DNA from: JABSQH01 sp039194665
Lineage (GTDB): Bacteria > Actinomycetota > Acidimicrobiia > Acidimicrobiales > Ilumatobacteraceae
Assembly (NCBI GenBank): GCA_039194665.1
Contig: JBCCVW010000127.1
Location: forward strand, 1 to 13,472
Direction of reading: 5' to 3'
DNA length: 13,472 bases
Positions 7,222 through 13,472 of this stretch are shown here, piece after piece. A program made the position numbers and the translations under genes. Position 1 is the stretch's first letter; each line of letters begins with the position of its first letter. The notes beneath the pieces are model-generated. The model had not been told where the DNA came from, ran no database searches, and saw nothing but the letters and a program-made list of their open reading frames with translations.

Positions 7222-8307
7222 GTGCGGCAACGGGTAGCGTCGTCGCGCGACATGCAGCCGCTGCCGACGCCCGAACCACTCGGGACCACCCCCGATCGCG
7301 CCGCCCGCCGCCGAACGGTGGCGTTGCGCGCCTCGGTGGCCGCCGTGCTGGGAGCCGCTGCGGTCGGCGCGTTCGTCACTGCTGACTCCGGTTCTCAAAC
7401 GATCGACACGGCCGAGTTCGCCGCAAGCGCTGCTGCACTCGTCACCGAGTCGGCCAACGCAGCAGGCGTTGCCACCGGCGCGGCGGTGTTGCCGGACCTG
7501 GCACTCGGCGACGGCGAACTCGGACAGAACGCTGCCGAGGGCGATGGCCCCGTCGAACCCGAGCGAGCCGATGGTGGCTGCACGATTGGCGCACTGTCGC
7601 TGCGCTATGGCGCCACCGGCGACGGCGTCGCTTGTCTGCAGGACGCGTTGATCGCCGACGGGATCTACGACGGACCCGCCGACGGGGTGTTCGACGAAAA
7701 GACCGTGTCCGCAGTGCAAACGTTCCAGACCGACAACAACTTGTACGTCGACGGAGTGGTCGGCCGGGAGAGCGCAATCGAACTGAACATCTGGCCCGAC
7801 GAAGAGTCGTTCGTCACGCGCACACCAGCGCCAGCGCCGGGCGCCACCGACCTATGGGGCGTGGAACTCTCGCCGGTGGCGTCAGCGGGCGACGATGCGC
7901 CACCACTTCCCGAGAACTCCGGCAGCGGTCGCCGCGTGGTGTATGACCGTGCCGGCCAGCGGGTGTGGGCGGTCGACGGCGAGGGCCAGATCCTGCGCTC
8001 GTGGCTGGTATCGGGCAGCAAGTACAGCAACGAGATGCCGGGCACGCACCAGGTGTACAGCCGCTCTGACATGTCCACGGCGTGGAACGGCAAGGCCTGG
8101 TTGCCGCAGATGATCCGTTACCAACGCACCGAGATCGGCCACATCGGCTTTCATGCGATCCCACTGCACGTCAACGACAACTCGCCCTATCAGACCACCG
8201 ACGAACTCGGCACTCGCCTGTCGGGCGGCTGCCAGCGCCAGCACAACCTCGACGCCGCCTTCCTCTGGGCCTTCGCCGAGGTCGGCACCACCGTCGTCGT
8301 CACGTGA
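7222..8307 (+). CDS. Exported L,D-transpeptidase with peptidoglycan-binding domain
   Basis: This is a cell-wall enzyme of 361 residues that would form or modify L,D-crosslinks in peptidoglycan outside the membrane. A basic stretch (RRRTVALR, about residues 29-36) and a hydrophobic segment to about 54 act as signal peptide or membrane anchor. A Ser/Ala-rich linker follows. Residues 120-190 form a PG_binding_1 domain (LRYGATGDGVACLQ, GIYDGPADGVFDEKTVSAVQTFQ), with Cys120 and Cys138 as a possible disulfide. The YkuD catalytic domain covers about 236-361, with His311 in HIGFHAIP and Cys337 in LSGGCQR. The usual S-H-G-C reads S-G-G-C here, a tolerated variant. The GTG at 7222 is preferred because GAGG lies seven bases upstream; the ATG at 7252 is an alternative. 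The gene stands alone, convergent with the amidohydrolase gene. Confidence 0.88.
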   Translation: MRQRVASSRDMQPLPTPEPLGTTPDRAARRRTVALRASVAAVLGAAAVGAFVTADSGSQTIDTAEFAASAAALVTESANAAGVATGAAVLPDLALGDGELGQNAAEGDGPVEPERADGGCTIGALSLRYGATGDGVACLQDALIADGIYDGPADGVFDEKTVSAVQTFQTDNNLYVDGVVGRESAIELNIWPDEESFVTRTPAPAPGATDLWGVELSPVASAGDDAPPLPENSGSGRRVVYDRAGQRVWAVDGEGQILRSWLVSGSKYSNEMPGTHQVYSRSDMSTAWNGKAWLPQMIRYQRTEIGHIGFHAIPLHVNDNSPYQTTDELGTRLSGGCQRQHNLDAAFLWAFAEVGTTVVVT

Positions 8308-8505
8308 TCACGATCATTGGCTCGGCCGTACTTCACGCCTGAGCACCCCACATCTGGACGGCCTCACGCCAGGCTTGGTCGCTGGCGCTCCCGGCGCCGG
8401 CCCGACGGCAGGGCCGCAGCGCGCGACCGCCAGGGAGCCGCTGCTGGCGCAAGGCCGTCCAACAGTTCGCAACCCGAAGGCTCGAGGTAAGGCCGAGCAA
8501 TCGGT
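8308..8505. other. Intergenic spacer between convergent genes
   Basis: About 200 bases lie between the stops of the L,D-transpeptidase gene and the amidohydrolase gene. I see no RNA gene, clear terminator hairpin or mobile element. A minus-strand frame ending at 8333 finishes in a protein-like string (AWREAVQMWGAQA), but it has no supported start and overlaps the amidohydrolase gene. Confidence 0.5.
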
Positions 8506-9534
8506 TCAGAGCAGCGCGAACAGGCGGCTCGCCTGTTCGCTCGCTTTGGCGCGGATCTCGGCGGCATCCACGCGTGTCGGGACACCATCGTCGAGGACCT
8601 GTTCGCCGTCGACCCACACATCATGGGCGCACACGCCTGGTGTGTACGCCAGATGCCACGGCTCCATCGGGGCATAACTCCACTGCACCACGTCGTCCAG
8701 CGCCGCCGGAATCAGTTGCCAGCCGGTCTCCAGCATCGCCCATGCCGCAGCCGGGTCGGCGGCGAGATCGACCGCACGTGCGGCCACAAACGCCAGCCGA
8801 AACTCGTCGAGCATGTCGGCGCCGATGCCGTCGGTGCCAAGGGCCACTGCGTTGGTGAAGCGCTGCGGCTCGGCGTACCCCACCGAGTTGTTCATGTTCG
8901 ACCGCGGGTTGTGCACGATGATCCCGTCGAGCCCATGATCGTCGGGGAGCAACACGCCGTGCACCAGCAGCCAGTCGTCGGTGGTCAACCCGGCGAGGCG
9001 AGTCGCCGCCTCGATGTCGTCGGGACCCTCGGCGACATGAATGTGCACCCCGACGCCGAACTGTGCGGCCAGGTCGGCCGCAGCATCGAGTGTTTCCGGC
9101 AGGCACGTGAACGCGGCATGCACACCGACCATCCCGTCGCCACCGGAGCGCAAGAAGCGCTCGTTTTCGGCCAACCCGCGGCGCGCGCCGACGGCACCGT
9201 GGCGATCGGTGACGCCGTAGGCGCAGCGCACGCGCACGCCAACCTCGGCGCACGCCGCTGCGATCACGTCGAGTGAACCCTCGATCGCATTCGGCGACTC
9301 GTGATGATCGATGATCGCCGTGCACCCGGCGGTCAGTGCTTCGAGAGCGCCGAGCTTGGCCGACCATTCGAGCATCTCCAGATCAAGCGCCTGATCGAGT
9401 CGCCACCAGATCAGCTCGAGGACGTCGAGGAAGCTGGTTGGTGAACGCGGCGGTGGCGGCATGCCACGGGCCAACGCGGAGTACAGGTGATGGTGAGCGC
9501 ACACCAACCCGGGTGTCGTTCCTGCCTCGTTCAT
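8506..9534 (-). CDS. Compact SsnA-like metal-dependent amidohydrolase
   Basis: This is a cytoplasmic amidohydrolase of 342 residues resembling the SsnA/cytosine-deaminase branch (PGLVCAHHHLYSALARGM near the start; HNPRSNMNNSVGYAE at about 208-222). Probable metal ligands are all present: His14 and His16 (HxH), His166 (HIHVAE), His192 (LVHG) and Asp235 (LGTDG). SsnA-type proteins are usually about 440 residues. This one begins directly at the first barrel strand, lacking the ~50-residue N-terminal beta-sandwich, and has no GxLxxGxxADLV segment before its C-terminal VWVDGEQVLDDG. The ATG at 9534 has a strong GGAGG just upstream, and the frame has a stop at 9559-9561, so the short N-terminus is real rather than a mis-called start. 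The substrate (an amine or amide of a small ring or carbamoyl compound) cannot be predicted. It is divergent from the YggT-like gene across 45 bases. Confidence 0.85.
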   Translation of the reverse strand: MNEAGTTPGLVCAHHHLYSALARGMPPPPRSPTSFLDVLELIWWRLDQALDLEMLEWSAKLGALEALTAGCTAIIDHHESPNAIEGSLDVIAAACAEVGVRVRCAYGVTDRHGAVGARRGLAENERFLRSGGDGMVGVHAAFTCLPETLDAAADLAAQFGVGVHIHVAEGPDDIEAATRLAGLTTDDWLLVHGVLLPDDHGLDGIIVHNPRSNMNNSVGYAEPQRFTNAVALGTDGIGADMLDEFRLAFVAARAVDLAADPAAAWAMLETGWQLIPAALDDVVQWSYAPMEPWHLAYTPGVCAHDVWVDGEQVLDDGVPTRVDAAEIRAKASEQASRLFALL

Positions 9535-9535
9535 C

Positions 9536-9545
9536 ACCCCTCCAC
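9536..9545 (-). promoter_or_regulatory. Strong ribosome binding site of the amidohydrolase gene
   Basis: On the minus strand a TGGAGGGGTG run immediately precedes the ATG at 9534. The GGAGG core fixes the start at or beside this codon, which matters because the protein lacks the N-terminal domain usual in its family. Confidence 0.65.
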
Positions 9546-9579
9546 CAGGCTCGACCCGTCACGTCCTACGCTGACCATC

Positions 9580-10149
9580 ATGACCCAACGAGATGCCAAG
9601 GCGACGACAGTATGGATCATCCGTGCCGTCGTGTACGTCGTGTACGCCTTCTTCATCGTGTCGTTGTTGATCCTGTTGCAGGGGTTTCTGCTCCTGCTGC
9701 TCGGCGCCGACCCGAACACCGGCTACACCGAGTGGGCGTACCGCAACCTCGATCGGGTGATGGAGCCGTTCCGCGGCATCTTCCAACCTGTCGAGATCAC
9801 CGGTGATGCGATTCTCGACACATCGATCCTGTTCGCCATGGTGATCTACGGGATCTTGCTCTTGCTCACCCGGGCGTTCCTCGACTGGCTGACGGTCAAG
9901 TTGCATCGCGCCGAGCGGCAGCACGATCTCGATCAGGCGGCGTCGCGGGCAGCCACGGCCAGCGACGCCGCGGTGCAGTATCACCTGCAGGTTGCGGCAG
10001 CACAGCAGGCGGCCAACGAACAGGCAACCCTGCGGGCGCGCGCCGAGGCTGCCCAGGCCGAGGCGCAGGCAGCCGCGCAGGCCCAACCCGCGGCCGAGAG
10101 CGACAGCGATCCACAGTCCCCGCCGCAGCCACCACCAGCTCCGCAGTGA
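9580..10149 (+). CDS. YggT-like membrane protein with Ala/Gln-rich coiled-coil tail
   Basis: A membrane protein of 189 residues. Hydrophobic segments lie at about 12-42 and 82-101. The loop between them reads GADPNTGYTEWAYRNLDRVMEPFRGIFQP, which resembles the YggT family pattern in which a short loop ends in P-x-R-x-x-x-P. Residues 105-170 are rich in Ala, Gln, Glu and Arg and would form a cytoplasmic coiled coil. The tail is acidic and then Pro-rich (PPQPPPAPQ). YggT proteins are usually about 90-100 residues, so the tail doubles the length. Their role is poorly known, with links to osmotic stress and to the cell-division neighbourhood in other bacteria. The ATG at 9580 is chosen because the hydrophobic segment starts shortly after it; the upstream frame overlaps the divergent gene. 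It ends one base before a strong palindrome shared with the convergent gene. Confidence 0.7.
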   Translation: MTQRDAKATTVWIIRAVVYVVYAFFIVSLLILLQGFLLLLLGADPNTGYTEWAYRNLDRVMEPFRGIFQPVEITGDAILDTSILFAMVIYGILLLLTRAFLDWLTVKLHRAERQHDLDQAASRAATASDAAVQYHLQVAAAQQAANEQATLRARAEAAQAEAQAAAQAQPAAESDSDPQSPPQPPPAPQ

Positions 10150-10150
10150 C

Positions 10151-10183
10151 TGTGACCGTTGGGGTCAGACCCCAACGGTCACA
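10151..10183. terminator. Perfect palindrome between convergent genes, probable bidirectional terminator
   Basis: TGTGACCGTTGGGGT (10151-10165) and its exact reverse complement (10169-10183) flank a CAG loop, giving a 15-bp perfect stem that works on both strands. It begins one base after the YggT-like stop and contains the stop codon of the Vps62-like gene (TCA at 10165-10167), encoding its last residues VTVGV. No U-run follows on either strand, so rho-independent termination is not textbook. The stem could also protect 3' ends. Confidence 0.65.
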
Positions 10184-12090
10184 CGATCGGCGGTGTCGAC
10201 CTGCGCCACGGCGTCGCCGTACAGGAGCACCATCGCCAGCGCAGCAAGCGGGACCACTGCGGCGACGACCACGCTGATCAGTGCGCTGAACAGCCAGAGT
10301 GGGACACTGCTGAGCACGATCAGCAGCAACAGGCCGACGACCATCGCCACCACGGCCACCGTCGCCTGGGCCAACACAGCAAACAACGCGGTGTGCCACC
10401 ACCGCCCACGAATCAAGGTGCTCGACCGGTCGAGGGCGGCGCGACCGTCGAGCTCGTCCACGACGACCGCCGGCGCGAGGAACTGGTAGCGCACGGCCTG
10501 GCGGATCGCCCACGGGACCCCGATCACGGTGATCGCCAGCACGACGACGATGGCCGCAGAACGCAGGAAGCCGCCGAGCAGTGGCCGCCACCGGGCGAGG
10601 ACAACATGGACACACTCGGCCACGGTCCGCTCGCCGCCGACCCACGCAGCGACCAGTGCGGATCCGGCGACGAAGGCAACGATCCCGGTGACACCCGGTG
10701 CCACGAGCCCGAGAACCAGACTGACGGCCGAGTCGTCGGCGGCGAGATCGATCAGGCTCGATACCACCGGCACCGTGCGGACGACGGCCACGATGAGGAC
10801 GGTCAGCAGCGACACCGGCACGACGAGCAGGCCGATGCGGGCGAGATCGAGGCCGTCACGAGTGCGGTACGCAGCGAGCGCGGCCCGCAGAATCTGGCCG
10901 CCCCGCCGCCGCATCACCAGTGGCCGGCGTGCAACCGGGGCCCAATCGGTGCGTCTGGTCAACCAGCCGGCCACCGTGGCCAACACGACGAGCACGACGA
11001 GCGCCACCGCGGGCGAGCTGGTGACGAAGATCAACAGGTCGGATCCGGCTTCGACGACGTCGCAGAATGAGTTGACCACCGCGGTGCCGTAGCCGTCGCC
11101 AGCTGGCACGACCACGCTCGAGGCACGCAGCTCGTCGTGCCAGTCGATCGGCCGATCCCAGCGATCCTTGTCGCGTGGTCCGGTCGGGCCGTTGAACGGG
11201 CCGCCGTTGCGCTCGCCCCAACGACCGTCGAAGGCGAGCCAGGCGAGATCGCTCGACGGGTCGTCGACATCGTCGGGCAGCACCACGACCTCGGGGTCGA
11301 GCCGCGTCGACGGGCCGTCGGTGTTGTCGCAGCCAAAGCCCTCCGATCCGCTGCGCCCGAGGTACAACGCCGACCCGAAGTAGCTCGCATGTGACCCGGC
11401 GGAGGAGTACACCACTGGCCGGTCGCCCTCGCGCGACAACTTCGACGCGTCCCAATCGGCGCGCTCGCCACCCTCGTGTTGGGCGTAACCGATCTCGACC
11501 GGCGTGGTCTCGAGCGCTGCTGCCGCTGAGTCGGCATCGAAGAGGATCGAGATGCCTTCCCAGTCCCCCTCGTGCTTGTTGTTCCAGTCGTTGTAGTACC
11601 AGAAGGTCCAATACTGCAGCGCCAGCTGCCCGGGACGATCGGGCTGGGTTGCCACGTGGGCGTACACCACGGCTGGCTGTTCGGCCGAATAGCGATCGAA
11701 GTCCGCTTCGTAGATGCAGCCCGGTTCGAGGGCCAGGCCAGGAAAGTCGAGGTAGAAGCCTTCGCCGCGGTCGAACAGGTCGGCGGCCGTGGGCGCATGA
11801 TCGATGACCGGATCGTCGTGGCCGACCTGACGCAACAAGATGTCGGGGTTGTCGAGGACGATGTCGACCGATGTCGGGGCGAACGGCTCACCATCGGTGT
11901 CGCACTGCTGCTCCTGTTGTTTGAGCATGACGATCGGCGCATACCGCTCGGCGAGTTCGACGTCTGCCGACTCAACCCCAGCCTGATCGACTTGGGCCTG
12001 CGCCTCGCTGGCGTCGACGGATGGCGCGGCCACGAGCAGGGCGAGTGCACCGAGCGCAACTGCGCCCGAGCTACGCACGCTGTTTGGCAC
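10165..12090 (-). CDS. Vps62-like exported domain fused to a multi-pass membrane domain
   Basis: This is a two-part protein of about 641 residues. The first ~27 residues form a signal peptide (SSGAVALGALALLVAAPSVDA). Residues ~48-335 resemble the Vps62 family: AERYAPIVML, the Trp/Tyr-rich LQYWTFWYYNDWNNKHEGDWEGI with HEGDWE (173-178), YSSAGSHASYFG (228-239), and a late DGRWG. This part would lie outside the membrane. Residues ~350-625 contain about six hydrophobic helices; one stretch (RYQFLAPAVVVDELDGRAALDRSSTLIRGRWW) looks like a bacterial membrane domain seen in DUF/glycerophosphodiester-phosphodiesterase-type proteins. Biochemical function is unknown. The start is uncertain: GTG at 12090 or at 12078 are both plausible, and a longer frame from 12138 would read far into the neighbouring gene. 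The chosen start overlaps the upstream gene by 20 bases, suggesting an operon with it. Confidence 0.75.
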   Translation of the reverse strand: MPNSVRSSGAVALGALALLVAAPSVDASEAQAQVDQAGVESADVELAERYAPIVMLKQQEQQCDTDGEPFAPTSVDIVLDNPDILLRQVGHDDPVIDHAPTAADLFDRGEGFYLDFPGLALEPGCIYEADFDRYSAEQPAVVYAHVATQPDRPGQLALQYWTFWYYNDWNNKHEGDWEGISILFDADSAAAALETTPVEIGYAQHEGGERADWDASKLSREGDRPVVYSSAGSHASYFGSALYLGRSGSEGFGCDNTDGPSTRLDPEVVVLPDDVDDPSSDLAWLAFDGRWGERNGGPFNGPTGPRDKDRWDRPIDWHDELRASSVVVPAGDGYGTAVVNSFCDVVEAGSDLLIFVTSSPAVALVVLVVLATVAGWLTRRTDWAPVARRPLVMRRRGGQILRAALAAYRTRDGLDLARIGLLVVPVSLLTVLIVAVVRTVPVVSSLIDLAADDSAVSLVLGLVAPGVTGIVAFVAGSALVAAWVGGERTVAECVHVVLARWRPLLGGFLRSAAIVVVLAITVIGVPWAIRQAVRYQFLAPAVVVDELDGRAALDRSSTLIRGRWWHTALFAVLAQATVAVVAMVVGLLLLIVLSSVPLWLFSALISVVVAAVVPLAALAMVLLYGDAVAQVDTADRVTVGV

Positions 12091-12343
12091 GCCGGTTCTT
12101 GTCGACCGCCTGCCATACAACCGTGACGACCAGTGCACCCACGAGGGAACCGATCACGCCTGAGGGCTTCAGTGCCAAACCATCACCGGCGATGAGGCTG
12201 AACAGCAACCCGCCGACGAACGAGCCAACGATGCCGGCGACCAACGCCATCGCCCAGTCGACCTGCCGCGTACGGCGGCCGAGAATCAGCTGCGCGATCC
12301 AGCCGATGAACATGCCGCCGATGATGATTGCCAGGATGAGCAC
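12071..12343 (-). CDS. GlsB/YeaQ/YmgE family small membrane protein
   Basis: A 90-residue protein of the transglycosylase-associated/GlsB family. It has three hydrophobic segments with the family's glycine pattern: IIIGGMFIGWIAQLILG, then ALVAGIVGSFVGGLLFSLI, then GVIGSLVGALVVTVVW. The C-terminus is basic (DKNRRAKQRA). Length is normal. Members are inner-membrane proteins linked to stress response in other bacteria, with no known enzymatic role. The start is a GTG at 12343, placed by the first hydrophobic segment; the ribosome site is weak. Its last 20 bases overlap the start of the Vps62-like gene, so both are probably on one message. It is divergent from the coiled-coil protein gene across about 133 bases. 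Confidence 0.87.
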   Translation of the reverse strand: MLILAIIIGGMFIGWIAQLILGRRTRQVDWAMALVAGIVGSFVGGLLFSLIAGDGLALKPSGVIGSLVGALVVTVVWQAVDKNRRAKQRA

Positions 12344-12476
12344 GGCAGCACGCTAACAACCACGTCGATGCGCGCAACGTCTCCGTGCTGGTCGGCCCTG
12401 CTCAGCACCATGGTTTGCAGGCGCAACGACGAATGGGGTCGGGTACTGTCGATTACTCCAGCGAGCTGGGGGCGAC

Positions 12477-13472
12477 ATGAGTGACAGGGACCGACTCGAA
12501 CAACTACGCGAGGAGCTGGCAGCAGCGCAGCTCGAAGCGCGCCGAGCGGCGAGCGTCGCAGCCGACGAGACGGCGGCTGCCCAGAAGGCCGCAGCGATCG
12601 CTCAGCGCGAGGGCGTCGAGTACGACCGCGCCAACGAGAGCTACCGAGCAGCGAGCAAGGAAGCCGACGCCGCCGCGGCGACAGCCAAGATCGAGGACGC
12701 CGAAGCCGACCGCGCAGAGATGCTTGCGGCGAAGTTGCGGGGCAGCAAAGAGGGTGATGTGGCGGCAAAGGAGGCGTACTACGAGCGCCGCGAAGCCGAT
12801 GAGGCGGCCGACGACGCTCGACGCGCCGCTGTCGAACGCAACGTTGCTGGCAAGGACGCAGCGGTCGAAGGCGACGAGGCCAAGCTCGCAGAGCGAGCGG
12901 CCGCCGAGGCCCGCGAGTCGGCCAAACGCGCCGAGCGTCTACAGCAGGAAGCCGACGCCAAGGCCGCGCAGCTGGAGAAGGAACTCGTCGAGCTCGAGAA
13001 GGAGTACGCCGTCGAGCGGCCCACCGAGGAGCGCATCCCAGACGAGTACGACAAGCCTGACGATGCACCGCCTCCGAGCGACGACACGACGATCGACCCG
13101 GACGCGATGGACGCCGACGATCCCGACGCCCTCGACACCGGCGACGGCGACGGAACGTGGACCACCGATGACGACACCGCGGAACCGCCCGGCGACACGT
13201 CGACATCGACGGACACCACCACAACCGACACCACCACAACTGACACGACCACAACCGACACCACCACAACCGACAGCACACCCACGTCGCCATCGTCGCC
13301 GGACTACGAACCCGGGACGGCCGCGTGGGCCCAGGAGCGTGCGGCGGTTGGGGTCGATGCGGAGTTCGACATGGATGAGTGGATGCTCACCGATGCGGGC
13401 TGGTTGCACGTCGAGACCGCAACGATGTTCGACTCTCCTGCGGGGCTGCCGATCGAGTGGGACCCCGAACCG
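12477..13472 (+). CDS. Charged coiled-coil protein with Thr/Asp repeats, 3' end missing
   Basis: The frame from the ATG at 12477 stays open for 332 codons to the window edge, so the gene is incomplete. A GGGGGC ribosome-like site lies just upstream of the ATG. Residues 1 to ~180 are almost entirely Ala, Glu, Arg, Asp, Lys and Gln (SDRDRLEQLREELAAAQ opening), a long helical coiled coil with no hydrophobic segment. Residues ~180-245 are acidic and Pro-rich. Residues 246-265 are four exact copies of Asp-Thr-Thr-Thr-Thr. Then comes a more ordered segment with Trp (WAQERAAVGVDAEFDMDEWMLTDAGWLHVETATMFD). No signal peptide is visible. I do not recognise a family; a cytoplasmic structural or scaffold protein is a guess. 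It is divergent from the GlsB-like gene. Confidence 0.8.
   Translation, partial: MSDRDRLEQLREELAAAQLEARRAASVAADETAAAQKAAAIAQREGVEYDRANESYRAASKEADAAAATAKIEDAEADRAEMLAAKLRGSKEGDVAAKEAYYERREADEAADDARRAAVERNVAGKDAAVEGDEAKLAERAAAEARESAKRAERLQQEADAKAAQLEKELVELEKEYAVERPTEERIPDEYDKPDDAPPPSDDTTIDPDAMDADDPDALDTGDGDGTWTTDDDTAEPPGDTSTSTDTTTTDTTTTDTTTTDTTTTDSTPTSPSSPDYEPGTAAWAQERAAVGVDAEFDMDEWMLTDAGWLHVETATMFDSPAGLPIEWDPEP
13212..13271 (+). repeat. 15-bp tandem repeat coding for DTTTT units
   Basis: Four in-frame copies of GACACCACCACAACC start at 13212, 13227, 13242 and 13257. Copy 2 ends in T and copy 3 has one G for C, both silent. They encode the Thr-rich linker of the coiled-coil protein. Silent differences with a constant peptide suggest the amino-acid repeat is kept by selection; copy number may vary between strains. 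Confidence 0.85.

Noticed and set aside
8333..8617. Small minus-strand frame ending AWREAVQMWGAQA
   Set aside because: No start or ribosome site is supported, most of it overlaps the amidohydrolase gene, and it is not in that gene's frame.
12779..13285. Minus-strand frame rich in Ser/Val repeats
   Set aside because: It is the shadow of the DTTTT-coding repeat and of the coiled-coil gene on the plus strand.

Overview
The window is GC-rich and densely coding, with GTG starts, short spacers and very long spurious antisense reading frames, all typical of a high-GC actinobacterium. A polyphosphate glucokinase and a divergent pair of WS/DGAT wax-ester/triacylglycerol synthase genes narrow this to an actinobacterial lineage. 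Acidimicrobiia (Ilumatobacter-like) is my best guess from style and gene content, but the sequence alone does not prove it. I see no insertion sequence, phage gene, CRISPR array, tRNA or rRNA.

Layout. Bases 1-591 (+) hold the 3' part of a Na+/Ca2+-type antiporter gene, which runs toward the minus-strand block. That block, in transcription order, is a WS/DGAT acyltransferase (start 4427), an acyl-CoA dehydrogenase (start 2692) and polyphosphate glucokinase (start 1407). A 53-bp tandem palindromic repeat lies between the first two. A second WS/DGAT gene (start 4485) diverges from the first across a spacer of about 57 bp. It overlaps by a GTGA junction a gene for an unrecognised 356-residue protein (5975-7045). 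A spacer with a diverged copy of the 53-bp repeat leads to an exported L,D-transpeptidase with a peptidoglycan-binding domain (7222-8307, +).

It converges on a compact SsnA-like amidohydrolase (8506-9534, -). Divergent from that is a YggT-like membrane protein with a coiled-coil tail (9580-10149, +). This meets, at a perfect 15-bp-stem palindrome, a large gene (10165-12090, -) that joins a Vps62-like exported domain to a multi-pass membrane domain. That gene overlaps the end of a GlsB/YeaQ-type small membrane protein gene (12071-12343, -). Last is a divergent gene for a highly charged coiled-coil protein with Thr/Asp repeats, open to the window edge (12477-13472, +).

How it fits together. 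The WS/DGAT pair and the acyl-CoA dehydrogenase suggest neutral-lipid storage and fatty-acyl turnover, and polyphosphate glucokinase links polyphosphate reserves to glucose phosphorylation. The right half is mostly envelope-related: cell-wall cross-linking, membrane proteins and an exported Vps62 domain. No complete novel multi-gene system is evident. The most unusual items are the dispersed palindromic repeat family, the Vps62-membrane fusion, the shortened amidohydrolase and the acyl-CoA dehydrogenase lacking the usual C-terminal catalytic Glu.
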